Origin: Luteitalea sp. TBR-22
GTDB taxonomy: Bacteria > Acidobacteriota > Vicinamibacteria > Vicinamibacterales > Vicinamibacteraceae
Length of the DNA stretch: 64,000 bases
Direction: 5' to 3'
NCBI RefSeq assembly: GCF_016865485.1
Contig: NZ_AP024452.1
Location: 3,866,501 to 3,930,500, forward strand
In this document: one piece after another, positions 24,254 through 34,179 of the stretch
How the letters are laid out: every line of letters starts with the position of its first letter
How positions within the stretch are numbered: the stretch's first letter is position 1
Position numbers and translations under genes: made by a program
The notes under the pieces: generated by a model
Databases searched by the model: none
Told to the model about the DNA's origin: nothing
What the model saw: the letters and a program-made list of their open reading frames with translations, nothing else

Positions 24254-25486
24254 ATGAACGCCAACACCGTCCCGCGCCCCGCCACGTCCGTCGCCACGCC
24301 GACGCGCCTCCGCGCGCTCGACGTGTTCCGCGGCGTGACCATCTTCGCGATGATGCTGGTCAACAAGCAGGGCGCCCACGATGGCGGCTACGCGCCGCTG
24401 CAACACGTGCCCTGGCACGGCGCGACGCCCACCGACTGGATCTTCCCGTTCTTCCTGTTCATGGTCGGCGTGGCGCTGCCCTTCTCCATCGCGCGACGAC
24501 GGCAACAGGGCGCGACCAACGCCGAGCTGATGAGGCATGCGGTGTCGCGGGCAGCCATCCTGTTCGTGCTGGGCATCTTCGACAAGAACTTCCCCTTCCT
24601 CACGCAGACGCTCGACACGTTCCGCATCCCGGGCGTGCTGCAGCGCATCGCGTTCTGCTACCTCGCGGGCACCGCGCTCGTGCTCTACACCTCGCGGCGC
24701 ACGCAGGCGCTCGTGGCCTCGTCGCTGCTGGTCGGCTACTGGGGGCTGCTCGCCTTCGTGCCGGTACCCGGCCTGGGTGTGGTGCCGATGACGCGCGAGT
24801 TCGCGTCGCAGAACTGGGGCGCGTGGCTCGACCAACTGACGATGGGACGTCACCTCGGCTACGGTGGCCACACCTGGGACGCCAACGGCCTCCTCTCGTC
24901 GCTGCCCTCCATCGTCACGCTGCAGGCCGGGATCGTGGCCGCATGGGCGCTCGAGGGCGGCCTGACGAGGGCAGCCCTGTCGCGGCTCGTGTGGCTCGGC
25001 GTCGCCGGCGTGGCGGCCGGCTGGGTGTGGGGTGGGTTCCAGCCGCTGATCGGCCTGGCCATCCTGGGCGAGCCGTCGGTGCAGGGCGCATGGGTCTTCC
25101 CGATCAACAAGATGATCTGGACGAGCAGCTACGTGCTCTACACCGCGGGCCTGGCGTGGCTGTCGCTGGCCGCCTGCCTGTGGGTGCTCGACAGGCGTCC
25201 CACCCCGGAGGCGCCGGCCTGGGCGCGGCCGTTCGTCTACCTCGGTACCAATGCGATCACCGCCTACCTGGTGTCGGGCGTCGCCTCCAAGCTCCTGCAC
25301 CTGTGGAAGGTCGCCGGCGCCGACGGCACCAGCATGTCGGCCTGGGACTGGGCGCAGCACCACGTGTTCGCCCCGCTCATCCCGAGCGTGCCGCTCGCGT
25401 CGCTCGTGCACTCGATCGCCTTCGCGCTGATCTGGGTGGCGATGTGCGCGTGGATGTACCGCCGGCGGATCTTCGTCAAGCTCTGA
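24254..25486 (+). CDS. HGSNAT-like (DUF5009) membrane acyltransferase
   Basis: A 410-aa integral membrane protein with about ten helices. It matches the heparan-alpha-glucosaminide N-acetyltransferase-like/DUF5009 family: RLRALDVFRGVTIFAMMLVNKQG, then HGATPTDWIFPFFLFMVGVALPFS (WHG.TP.D..FP.F.F..G), RIPGVLQRIAFCYLAG, PINKMIWTSSYVLYTAGLAWL and YLGTNAITAYLVSG. The human relative moves an acetyl group across a membrane onto sugar amines; bacterial members are thought to acylate cell-surface glycans. GGGAGA precedes ATG 24254. Probably co-transcribed with the PQQ dehydrogenase. The actual substrate is unknown. Confidence 0.83.
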   Translation: MNANTVPRPATSVATPTRLRALDVFRGVTIFAMMLVNKQGAHDGGYAPLQHVPWHGATPTDWIFPFFLFMVGVALPFSIARRRQQGATNAELMRHAVSRAAILFVLGIFDKNFPFLTQTLDTFRIPGVLQRIAFCYLAGTALVLYTSRRTQALVASSLLVGYWGLLAFVPVPGLGVVPMTREFASQNWGAWLDQLTMGRHLGYGGHTWDANGLLSSLPSIVTLQAGIVAAWALEGGLTRAALSRLVWLGVAGVAAGWVWGGFQPLIGLAILGEPSVQGAWVFPINKMIWTSSYVLYTAGLAWLSLAACLWVLDRRPTPEAPAWARPFVYLGTNAITAYLVSGVASKLLHLWKVAGADGTSMSAWDWAQHHVFAPLIPSVPLASLVHSIAFALIWVAMCAWMYRRRIFVKL

Positions 25487-25598
25487 ACCGTCCCTCGCCG
25501 TCCCCTGCTGGCGGTCGCGCGGCAATCCCCCGCCGATTCGCGCTCGTCCGACGCGCGCCATACGGGATTCACCTAGCGGCGCCCGCCGTCCCCCGATG

Positions 25599-25616
25599 GG
25601 CCTGCCGCGGCAGGCC
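25599..25616. terminator. Palindrome after the acyltransferase-like gene
   Basis: An 18-nt perfect palindrome (GGCCTGCCGCGGCAGGCC) sits about 110 nt downstream of the stop. The rest of 25487-25715 shows nothing recognisable. Terminator function is a guess. Confidence 0.25.
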
Positions 25617-25715
25617 GCCGATGATGGCCCGCGCACGGGAATTCTCCGTCGCACGCCGCGTGGGAGGGCCACCCGCGCGGCGCCTCGCAGGCCCGCACAC
25701 AAGGATGGTCAGGGC

Positions 25716-26429
25716 ATGACACTCACAGGACCGCGCATGAGCACGCCACTCGTAGCCTCTGTCCTCGCGCTCGGGCTCACCTGCGCCCCGCCGGCGCGGG
25801 CAGCCGTGATCTACGAGCACCTGCCAGAGGCCAACTCGAGGTTCATCTCGCATCACAATGCCTGGGGTCCGGTCCTGGCCGACGACTTCGACCCGGCGCG
25901 CTCCGGCAAGGTTCTCGAGGCCGAGTGGTGGGGATCGATGGCCACCTCGCCCCTCTGGGAGCTGACGCTGCACCGCGGACACCTGTCGGGCGGGCCCGGG
26001 AGCAGCGGCGAGCCCATCCCCGACCCGGCGTTCTTCGTGAAGACCTTCGTCAACGCCACCGGTGAGGATCCCGACGGCGACGGCGTCTACTACTACCGCA
26101 CCAGCCTGCCCGGGACCTTTGCCGTCAACGCCGGGCCGCGTCCGTTCGGGTCGGAGTACTGGTTCAGCATCGCCAACGCCGACGACGAATGGACCTGGGC
26201 GATGGCAGGGGCCGGCCCGACGGTCGGCGACGAGCACTGGTACGCCGTACAGTCGACGGCCTCGCCGCTGCCGGTGTGCGAGGGAGGGCCGCACTGCGGT
26301 CCGTGGACGCCGCTGGCCGGCCATGACTTCGCCTACAGGCTGTCGGTGCCCGAGCCGTCGATGCTGACCCTGGGGGGCCTGAGCCTGATCCTCTCCGGCC
26401 TGAAGCTGCGGCGGCGCACGCGGCGCTGA
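25716..26429 (+). CDS. PEP-CTERM-anchored secreted protein
   Basis: A 237-aa secreted protein carrying the PEP-CTERM sorting tail: VPEPS, a hydrophobic helix (MLTLGGLSLILSGL) and a basic end (KLRRRTRR). Such tails are cut by an exosortase and anchor proteins at the surface, often in exopolysaccharide-producing bacteria; the exosortase is not in this window. The body is a single beta-rich domain (VLADDFDPARSGKVLEAEWWGSM) without an assignable activity. Start may be ATG 25716, with AAGGA upstream, or ATG 25737, which begins closer to the signal peptide. It is monocistronic and followed by a strong bidirectional hairpin. Confidence 0.82.
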   Translation: MTLTGPRMSTPLVASVLALGLTCAPPARAAVIYEHLPEANSRFISHHNAWGPVLADDFDPARSGKVLEAEWWGSMATSPLWELTLHRGHLSGGPGSSGEPIPDPAFFVKTFVNATGEDPDGDGVYYYRTSLPGTFAVNAGPRPFGSEYWFSIANADDEWTWAMAGAGPTVGDEHWYAVQSTASPLPVCEGGPHCGPWTPLAGHDFAYRLSVPEPSMLTLGGLSLILSGLKLRRRTRR

Positions 26430-26437
26430 TCGGGATG

Positions 26438-26467
26438 CACCGGAGGCGACGGCGATCGCCTCCGGTG
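26438..26467. terminator. Bidirectional hairpin between convergent genes
   Basis: A perfect 12-bp stem (CACCGGAGGCGA/TCGCCTCCGGTG) with a 6-nt loop lies midway between the PEP-CTERM stop at 26429 and the NHL-protein stop at 26487. Position and stem strength suit a shared terminator. Confidence 0.6.
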
Positions 26468-26486
26468 GTGTGACCGCGCCACGCCG

Positions 26487-27512
26487 TCAGCGGGCGACGA
26501 GTTCGAACTTGCGCGGGTAGCTGCGGTTGGAGTTCCACTGCGCGACGTAGAGCGCCCCGGCCTTGTCGACGTAGACGTCGTGCGGGTGGTTGAACGTCGC
26601 GTTGAAGGGCACCAGGGGCTTCAGCGTGCCGTTCTCGTACACCGGTGCCTCGCCGCCGACCGCCGACACGACCTTGTCGTCGCGATCCAGGATCAGGATC
26701 ATCGCGTTGAGGCTGGCAATCGCGATGTGACCGTCGGCCATCGCCGCGATGTTGCTCGGCTGGGAGCCGGGCACGGGCACGGTGCGCAGCAGCTGCCCCC
26801 TGGGCGAGAACCACTTCAGCAGCGCATTGGCGCGATCGCACACCAGCAGCTCCGGCGTGCCGCGCCGGGTGTCGAGCCAGATGGCGTGCGGCTGCTTCAG
26901 GTTCTCGGGAGCCGTGCCCGCCCCACCGAACGTCTCGACGTACTTCCAGTCCGGGTCGAAGTGGTGGATGTAGTGCGAGCCGTACCCGTCGCTGATGTAG
27001 AAGTCGCCGTCGGGCATCACCGCCACATTGGTGGCGTGGTACTTGGTGAGGTCGGGATACTTCGCCGCGAGCGCATCCGGATTGAGGCGCTTCACCTCGC
27101 GCCCGTCGGGCGTCAACAGCGAGATCACCGACATCTGGTGATCGGTCACCCACAGCAGTTCGTCGCCGCGCCTGTCCACCTGGAACTCCAGGGCGTGGGC
27201 GGCCGGGAAGCGGTCCTCGCGCTTGGCGACGAAGGTGCCGTCCTTGCGGTAGGTGATGATGTTGTTCCGCTTGTCGTTGGTGAGCAGGACGATCTCGCCC
27301 GCGCGGTTCTCGGTGATCGCGTGGCAGTCCTCGACGGGGACCTTCGCGCGGTCGAGCCGCCCCCAGCCGACGACCTCCCGATAGCGGAAGCGCCCCTGCC
27401 CGAGGATCTCGGGCCCCGGGGCGGCAGCCGAAGCCGTGGCGGACGTGCCGAGGGCGGCGACGCCCGCCGTGATGGCGCCCGCGGCGCCCTTCATCATCGT
27501 GCGGCGGTTCAT
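26487..27512 (-). CDS. Tat-exported NHL-repeat beta-propeller
   Basis: A 341-aa exported six-bladed propeller of the NHL/SMP-30-like kind. The start is MNRRTMMKGAAGAITAG, a twin-arginine signal. Blades are visible as NRAGEIVLLTNDKRNNIITYRKDG, FYISDGYGSHYIHHFDPDWKYVETFG, PHAIWLDTRRGTPELLVCDRANALLKWFSPRG and HPHDVYVDKAGALYVAQW. Similar proteins are annotated as 6-bladed beta-propeller or peptidyl-glycine-lyase-like, but the zinc and catalytic residues of the latter cannot be confirmed here. It probably binds or cleaves a small ligand in the periplasm. It is divergent from the EAL gene over a 156-nt spacer. Confidence 0.78.
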   Translation of the reverse strand: MNRRTMMKGAAGAITAGVAALGTSATASAAAPGPEILGQGRFRYREVVGWGRLDRAKVPVEDCHAITENRAGEIVLLTNDKRNNIITYRKDGTFVAKREDRFPAAHALEFQVDRRGDELLWVTDHQMSVISLLTPDGREVKRLNPDALAAKYPDLTKYHATNVAVMPDGDFYISDGYGSHYIHHFDPDWKYVETFGGAGTAPENLKQPHAIWLDTRRGTPELLVCDRANALLKWFSPRGQLLRTVPVPGSQPSNIAAMADGHIAIASLNAMILILDRDDKVVSAVGGEAPVYENGTLKPLVPFNATFNHPHDVYVDKAGALYVAQWNSNRSYPRKFELVAR

Positions 27513-27545
27513 GCGCAGGACGGTTCTCCGGTTCGAGGAGCGGCC

Positions 27546-27551
27546 ATTATG
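27546..27551 (-). promoter_or_regulatory. Candidate -10 (CATAAT), NHL gene
   Basis: CATAAT on the minus strand lies 33 bases before the ATG at 27512. The leader would contain GGAGAACCG as a ribosome-binding site. Confidence 0.4.
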
Positions 27552-27668
27552 GATCACGTGGCCGCCGGCCGGACCGGGCCGCCCGGCGCGACTCGGCGAG
27601 GGGGGCGCATCCTGCGTCCGCGCGGGGCCGGTCCCGCCCCTCAAGAACGTCAGCGGCCTGACGATTCC

Positions 27669-28763
27669 ATGCCAATGGAGTGTGTCCGCTGCAGCGTCGT
27701 GCCCCCGTCCCTCCCTGCCGCCCCGTCGAGCATCCTGGCCTTCACGGCCGTGCCGCACATCGGCAGCGCCATCCGCAAGCTCGCCCTCGATGCCGGCCTC
27801 ACGGTCGATGTCCAGCCACATGGGCTGATCGCGCTCACCGTCCCGGATGACGCCTGGCGCCCGTTCCTCGCGGCGGTCGAGGCATCCACGTCGGTCACGG
27901 AACGACAGTCGGTGCGCTTCGCGGTCGCCGATCCGTCGGTCACCGATGCGATGGCCGTCGCGCAGCTCGTGTTCAGCGCCCGCACCGCCGAAGAGTGGTG
28001 CGCCGGCGCGACCTCGCAATGGGTGCGTGACGCCATCGTCGAGTCGCGGCTCTTCTCGCAGTACCAGCCCATCGTCGACGTCCGCACCGGTCAGCCCTAC
28101 GGCTTCGAGTCGCTCCTGCGAGCCAGGCTCGAGGACGGCACGGTGGTGACCGCGCGCAGCATCATCGACGGCGCGCGTCGACTCGACCTCCTCTTCCAGC
28201 TCGATCAGCACGCCCGCCTGTGCGCGGTGCGCGGGGCGGTGAACGGCCTCGGCACGCGCCGTCTCTTCGTCAACTTCCTGCCCACCGTGATCTACAACCC
28301 GGAGCACTGCCTGGCGACGACCATGGCGGCGCTGAAGCAGAGCGGGTTGCGGCCCGATCAGGTCGTGTTCGAGGTCGTCGAGAGCGAGCAGATCGTCGAC
28401 CGTGCCCACCTCGTGCGCATCCTCGACTACTACCGCGGTCACGGCTTCGGGGTGGCGCTCGACGATGTGGGCGCCGGCTACTCGTCGCTGAACCTCTTGT
28501 CGGAACTGAAGCCCGACCTGGTGAAGCTCGACATGGAGTTGGTGCAGGCCGCCCCCGGGGACGCCCTGCGCACCGGCATCCTCGAGGCGTTCGTGCAGTT
28601 CACGGAGCGGTTCGGGATCGGCCTCATCGCCGAGGGCGTCGAGGACGCCGAGACCGTCGAACGCCTGCGCGCGTGCGGGATCACGCTGATGCAGGGCTAC
28701 CACTTCGGTCGGCCGGGGGAACTCGCCCCCCAGGCTCGCGACGCGGCCGCCTCGGCCGCCTGA
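27669..28763 (+). CDS. EAL-domain protein (c-di-GMP phosphodiesterase)
   Basis: A 364-aa cytosolic protein with a C-terminal EAL domain (about residues 120-355). Catalytic residues look complete although several motifs are shifted: FESLLRAR replaces the literal EAL, FVNFLP supplies the Asn, FEVVESE the Glu, LDDVGAGYSSL the DD pair (DDFG is usual), LVKLD the Lys, GLIAEGVED the late Glu, and QGYHFGRP the Gln. It is therefore probably an active c-di-GMP hydrolase. The first 120 residues form no domain I recognise; they open with CVRC, a possible metal site, and no GGDEF domain is present. The start may be ATG 27669 or 27675. It sits alone between divergent and convergent neighbours. Confidence 0.82.
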   Translation: MPMECVRCSVVPPSLPAAPSSILAFTAVPHIGSAIRKLALDAGLTVDVQPHGLIALTVPDDAWRPFLAAVEASTSVTERQSVRFAVADPSVTDAMAVAQLVFSARTAEEWCAGATSQWVRDAIVESRLFSQYQPIVDVRTGQPYGFESLLRARLEDGTVVTARSIIDGARRLDLLFQLDQHARLCAVRGAVNGLGTRRLFVNFLPTVIYNPEHCLATTMAALKQSGLRPDQVVFEVVESEQIVDRAHLVRILDYYRGHGFGVALDDVGAGYSSLNLLSELKPDLVKLDMELVQAAPGDALRTGILEAFVQFTERFGIGLIAEGVEDAETVERLRACGITLMQGYHFGRPGELAPQARDAAASAA

Positions 28764-28820
28764 CGCACTCGCGGCGCCGCCGGCCAGGCCTCGCGGCCAC
28801 GGGCGCCGGGTTCGGGGGCC

Positions 28821-30160
28821 TCAGCCGCCGGCGACGGCGCCGATCGACGCGTCGAGGATGTCGAGCGCCACCTGCGCCTGCGCGCGGGTCAGCACGAGGG
28901 GCGGCGACAGGCGCAAGGTGTTGCGGCCAGCGCCGAGGATCAGCAGCCCGCGGGCGAACGCCTCGTCGACGATCCGATCGCGCTCGGCCGTCGCGCGTGC
29001 CTTGGTCGCCCGGTCGGTGACCAGCTCGATGCCGATCATCAGCCCCTTGCCACGCACGTCGCCGATGAGCGCGTGCTTCTGCTGCAGGGCACGCAGGCCG
29101 TCGAGCAGGAACGCGCCGACGTCGGCCGCGTTGGCGATGAGCTGATCCTGCAGCAGCCGGATCGTCGCCAGCGCGGCGGCGCACGACACGGGGTTGCCAC
29201 CGAACGTGCTCGCATGGGCCCCCGGCGTCCACTCCATCACGCCGGCCCTCGCGGTCGCAACGCCGAGCGGCAGTCCCGACGCGATCCCCTTGGCCATCGT
29301 GATGATGTCGGGCTGCACGCCGAAGTGCTCGATCGCGAACATCTTCCCGGTCCGGCCCATGCCGGCCTGCACTTCATCGACGATCAGCAGGATGCCGTGG
29401 CGCTCGGTGAGCGCCCGGAGCCGCTGGTGGAACTGCGGCGGCGGCACGATGTAGCCGCCCTCGCCCTGGATCGGCTCGACCACGAGTCCGGCCACTTCGT
29501 CGGGCGACACCAGGTGCACGAGCACCTTGTCCTCGAGGTACTCGAGGCACTCGGCCTGGCAGGTGTCGGGGGTCAGGCGCACCGGGCACCGGTAGCAGTC
29601 GGCGTAGGGCGCGTGGAACACGCCGGGAGCGGTGGTGGCGCCGAATCCCCTGCGCTGCACGCTCTTGCTCGCGGTCAGCGACAGCGCGCCCATGGTGCGG
29701 CCGTGGAACGAGCCGATGAACGCGATGAGGAACGGGCGCTTCGTGCGGTAGCGCGCCAGCTTGATGGCCGCCTCGTTGGCCTCCGCGCCCGAGTTGCCGA
29801 AGAACGACCGGCTCGGCCCCGGCATCGGCACGGCGTCGGCCAGGACCTCCGCCAGCCGCACCTGCGGCTCGTAGTAGAAGTCGGTGCCCGACATGTGGAG
29901 GTAGCGCTGCGACTGCTCCACGATCGCCGCCACGACCTCCGGGTGGGAGTGCCCCGTCGAGTTGACGGCGATGCCGGCCGCCAGGTCGAGGAACACGTTG
30001 CCGTCCACGTCCTCGACCATCGCGCCCTCGCCGCGCGCGATCACGAACGGATAGCCGCGCGTGTACGAGGGCGACACCACCTGGCTGTCGCGGGCGATGA
30101 TCGCCTGCGCGTTGGGGCCTGGCAGGGGCGTCCTGAAGGTCGGGACCTGGGGCAGCGTGC

Positions 30161-30164
<4 letters not shown>
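28821..30164 (-). CDS. Class III aminotransferase (GabT/ArgD-like)
   Basis: A 447-aa PLP-dependent class III aminotransferase. Key segments are DLAAGIAVNSTGHSHPEVVAAI, FFGNSGAEANEAAIKLAR, FIGSFHGRTMGALSLT, LVVEPIQGEGGYIVPP, LLIVDEVQAGMGRTGKMFAIEHF with the PLP Asp, and ITMAKGIASGLPLG with the Schiff-base Lys. A Cys-containing loop (DCYRCPVRLTPDTC) is typical of the acetylornithine/4-aminobutyrate-type group found in archaea and soil bacteria. Substrate could be GABA, ornithine or a related omega-amine. Its start overlaps the cysS stop by 4 nt, so it is translated from the same mRNA as cysteinyl-tRNA synthetase. Confidence 0.85.
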
Positions 30165-31576
<1,412 letters not shown>

Positions 31577-31714
31577 GGAGCACTCGAGGCCCGGACCCGT
31601 CGATGGCCCGGCGAACCGGGATCGCGCCGCGCGGCGCACGGCACACACGTCCCGGACTGGATTCTGGCGATGACACCGCGCGCCCGGCTCGCCGGCCCGC
31701 CCGGTGGCGACAGG

Positions 31715-32089
31715 TCAGGCGCAGCGACAGGAGATCCGACAGCGCACCTCGCTGCCGGCCACGTCGCATGCCACGTCGACGCCGTCCGTCGCCGTGAGCG
31801 CCGGCGCGACGGGCGTCCCGGTCGCCGTCCAGCGCAGGTCGCCCAGCAGCCGATCGCCGTCCCGATCGAAGGTCATCGCCACGTCGCCGGCCAGGTCGGC
31901 CCGGTGCGCGGTGACCCAGGCGACCACCTGCTGCACGGCCGCCGTGAAGGGCTGCGCACGCTCGGGCGCGCCGGCAATCGCCCCCACGCGGCCCACCAGC
32001 GCCTGCAGCGCCTCGGCCAACCGGCCATCGGGGGCGTACGTCACGGCCAGCGGCAAGGCAGCGGCGCCGTCCTCGTGGGGTTCTGTCAT
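31715..32089 (-). CDS. Small hypothetical protein between ribF and cysS
   Basis: A 124-aa reading frame occupying the ribF-cysS gap in the direction of the operon, 12 nt after the ribF stop. It has LPLAVTYAPDGRLAEALQALVGRVG, a helix (FTAAVQQVVAWVTAHRADL) and two strands (VAMTFDRDGDRLLGDLRW). This loosely resembles the start of an anti-sigma HATPase domain but lacks its N and G boxes. It ends with a short Cys-rich tail (CDVAGSEVRCRISCRCA). Position supports a real gene, but family and function are unknown, and the frame could be chance in such GC-rich DNA. Confidence 0.5.
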   Translation of the reverse strand: MTEPHEDGAAALPLAVTYAPDGRLAEALQALVGRVGAIAGAPERAQPFTAAVQQVVAWVTAHRADLAGDVAMTFDRDGDRLLGDLRWTATGTPVAPALTATDGVDVACDVAGSEVRCRISCRCA

Positions 32090-32101
32090 ACGTGAGCGAT
32101 T

Positions 32102-33076
32102 CTATAGCGAAAAGCGCTCGAAGACGGACCGGGCGGCCGCGACGTCGTCGCCGATCTGTCGCACCAGCGCCTCCACCCCGGGGAAGGCCTGCTCCCCCCT
32201 CAGGCGTTGCACGAACGCGAGCCGCACGCGGGCGCCATACAGGTCCGGGTTGACGTCGAGCAGGTGCGTCTCGACGCTGACCTGCCCCTGCGCCTCGAAG
32301 GTCGGGCGGACGCCGATGTTGGTCACCGCGGCGTGGATCCGGTCGTCGACGGTGAGGGTCGTCGCGTACACGCCGTGCGGCGGCAGCAGTTCGTTCTCGG
32401 TCGCGAGGTTGGCCGTCGGGAACCCGATCTGCCGCCCCCGCGCCGCGCCGGGCACGACGGTGCCGTCGATGAAGTAGTGATGCCCGAGCAGCGCCCCGGC
32501 CTCGTCGACCTTGCCCTCGGTGATCAGGCGGCGGACGCGCGTGCTGCTGACCACGAAGTCCTTGTAGCGGACCGGATCGATCTTCTCGGCACGGAAGCCG
32601 TAGAGCTGCCCCAGGTCACGCAGCAGCGAGAAGTTGCCGGTGCGATCGCGGCCGAAGAGGAAATTGCCGCCGACCCAGACCTCCGACACCCCGAGCCAGT
32701 CCACCAGCACACGGCGGACGAAGGTGTCCGGGTCCAGCCGCGACAGCTCGTGGTCGAAGCGCACCAGCGCCACCCCCTCGATGCCGGCCCGCGCCAGGGC
32801 CTCGATGCGCTGCGGCGTGGTCATCAGCAGCGGCGGGGCCTTGTCGGGCCGGAGCACCCGCGGCGGGTGCGGGTCGAAGGTCATCACCAGCGGGGTGCCG
32901 TGCCGCTCGCGCGCCTGCCGGGTGACCCGATCGAGAATCTTCTGGTGACCACGGTGGAGGCCGTCGAAATTGCCGAGCGCGACGACCGGATACGGCCACC
33001 GCCCCGGACGAGGCGCGTCCTCGGGGAACCGGATGACCTCCACGCGGAGGCGCGTGCCGTGTCGTACGTCCGTCAT
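32102..33076 (-). CDS. ribF: Riboflavin kinase / FAD synthetase
   Basis: A 324-aa bifunctional enzyme making FMN and then FAD from riboflavin. The FAD-synthetase half has VVALGNFDGLHRGHQKIL (nucleotidyltransferase GxFDGxHxGH motif), VMTFDPHPPRVLRP and GGNFLFGRDRTGN, with VSSTRVRRLI completing the site. The kinase half has GRQIGFPTANLA, the PTAN magnesium/ATP motif, then GVYATTL, NIGVRPTF and ETHLLD. Length is typical. It overlaps the upstream metallo-hydrolase by 4 nt and so belongs to the DUF1844-MBL-ribF transcript. Confidence 0.95.
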   Translation of the reverse strand: MTDVRHGTRLRVEVIRFPEDAPRPGRWPYPVVALGNFDGLHRGHQKILDRVTRQARERHGTPLVMTFDPHPPRVLRPDKAPPLLMTTPQRIEALARAGIEGVALVRFDHELSRLDPDTFVRRVLVDWLGVSEVWVGGNFLFGRDRTGNFSLLRDLGQLYGFRAEKIDPVRYKDFVVSSTRVRRLITEGKVDEAGALLGHHYFIDGTVVPGAARGRQIGFPTANLATENELLPPHGVYATTLTVDDRIHAAVTNIGVRPTFEAQGQVSVETHLLDVNPDLYGARVRLAFVQRLRGEQAFPGVEALVRQIGDDVAAARSVFERFSL

Positions 33077-33867
33077 GCTGACGCCGCGGGAAGGGTCACG
33101 GGCAGGGTCACCGACAGGCCATCATACGCCAGCGCCATGCCCGCGGGCAGGCGCGCGTTGGTCGCCGCATGGCCGAGGTCGTGGCACATGTGCGTGAACA
33201 GCGTCTGCCGGGCGCCGATGCGCCGCGCCGCCTCGATCGCCTCCGGCAGCGAGAAGTGCGTCGGGTGCGCCCGCTCCCGCAGCGCGCCGATCACCAGCAC
33301 CTCGAGCCCCTCGAGCAGGGCCCACGAGGTGTCGGGCACGTGGCTGCAATCGGTGAGGTAGGCGAAACCGCCGACGCGGTACCCGAGGATCGTCCGGCGG
33401 CCGTGGAGAATCGGCACCGGCACCCATTCGGTGCCGCCGACCATGAAGGGCGCCGACACGACTTCCGGCACCAACCGCGGCACGCCACCGCCGAGCTCGG
33501 ACGGGGAACTGAACGCGTACGCGAAGATCCGCCTCAATTCGGCGATGGTGTGCGCGTCGCCGTGCACGGTCATCATGCCGCCGCCCCGCAGCGCGATGAA
33601 GCGGCGCAGCTCGTCGAGGCCGAAGATGTGATCGGCGTGACTGTGCGTGTAGACGACCGCGTCCACGCGGGTCAGGTCCCACGCCAGCGCCTGGCTGCGC
33701 AGGTCCGGTGTCGTGTCCACCAGCACCCGCGTCCCGTCGTCCTGCGTCACGACGATGGAGGCGCGGAACCGCTTGTCGGCCGGGTCGGGCGATCGGCAGA
33801 CCTCGCAGCCGCACCCGATCATCGGGATGCCCTGCGACGTCCCCGTCCCGAGAAAGGTGACCTGCAC
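33073..33867 (-). CDS. PhnP-like MBL-fold metallo-hydrolase
   Basis: A 264-aa metallo-beta-lactamase-fold hydrolase resembling PhnP and related phosphodiesterases. It begins with a GTG start (MQVTFLGTGTSQGIPMIGCGCEVCRS), whose Cys cluster can bind a structural metal. It continues with VLVDTTPDLRSQAL and YTHSHADHIFGLDELRRF (HxHxDH metal motif), then YLTDCSHVP and ALRERAHPTHFSLPEA. Substrate may be a cyclic phosphate or other phosphodiester; genomes annotate it only as MBL fold. It starts 1 nt after the DUF1844 stop and overlaps ribF. Confidence 0.88.
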   Translation of the reverse strand: MQVTFLGTGTSQGIPMIGCGCEVCRSPDPADKRFRASIVVTQDDGTRVLVDTTPDLRSQALAWDLTRVDAVVYTHSHADHIFGLDELRRFIALRGGGMMTVHGDAHTIAELRRIFAYAFSSPSELGGGVPRLVPEVVSAPFMVGGTEWVPVPILHGRRTILGYRVGGFAYLTDCSHVPDTSWALLEGLEVLVIGALRERAHPTHFSLPEAIEAARRIGARQTLFTHMCHDLGHAATNARLPAGMALAYDGLSVTLPVTLPAASA

Positions 33868-33868
33868 G

Positions 33869-34156
33869 TTACGGCGTGACGATGCGGGAGGGCCCCTTCT
33901 TGGTGGCCTCCACGTACTTCATGCGGAGCTCGTAGAGCGCGCCCTCGAGCAGCCGACGCTCGTCGTCTGTCAGGTTGCCGCGCGTCTTCTCCTCGAGCAT
34001 GGTCAGGACGTCGATGGCGTGGCCGGCCGACGTGAGGTTCACGGCCTTCATCCCGGTCATCGGGTCGGGCTGGTCGCCGAGGTAGACCGACGCCGCCAGC
34101 ACCAGCCCCGAGATGTAGCTCACGAACGTCAGGGACGGGTCCGTCGGCTGGGTCAT
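33869..34156 (-). CDS. DUF1844 protein
   Basis: A 95-aa DUF1844 protein: LTFVSYISGLVLAASVYLGDQPDP, then NLTSAGHAIDVLTMLEEKTRGNLTDDERRLLEGALYELRMKYVE, the family core of two helices. Such proteins are frequent in Acidobacteriota and Deltaproteobacteria and of unknown function. Its ATG lies 7 nt downstream of a TAGCAT hexamer within a palindrome shared with mazG, so the mRNA probably starts at the ATG. Confidence 0.88.
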   Translation of the reverse strand: MTQPTDPSLTFVSYISGLVLAASVYLGDQPDPMTGMKAVNLTSAGHAIDVLTMLEEKTRGNLTDDERRLLEGALYELRMKYVEATKKGPSRIVTP

Positions 34157-34162
34157 TTCCGG

Positions 34163-34172
34163 ATGCTAGCAT
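34163..34172. promoter_or_regulatory. Palindromic -10, divergent DUF1844 / mazG
   Basis: ATGCTAGCAT reads TAGCAT on both strands. The minus-strand hexamer ends 7 nt before the DUF1844 ATG (34156) and the plus-strand one 8 nt before the mazG TTG (34180). The whole intergenic spacer is only 23 nt. Confidence 0.6.
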
Positions 34173-34179
34173 ACGGCCC

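Noticed and set aside
22049-25702. 1217-codon minus-strand frame opposite the PQQ dehydrogenase and acyltransferase-like genes
   Set aside because: Shadow of the two plus-strand genes; no recognisable domain.
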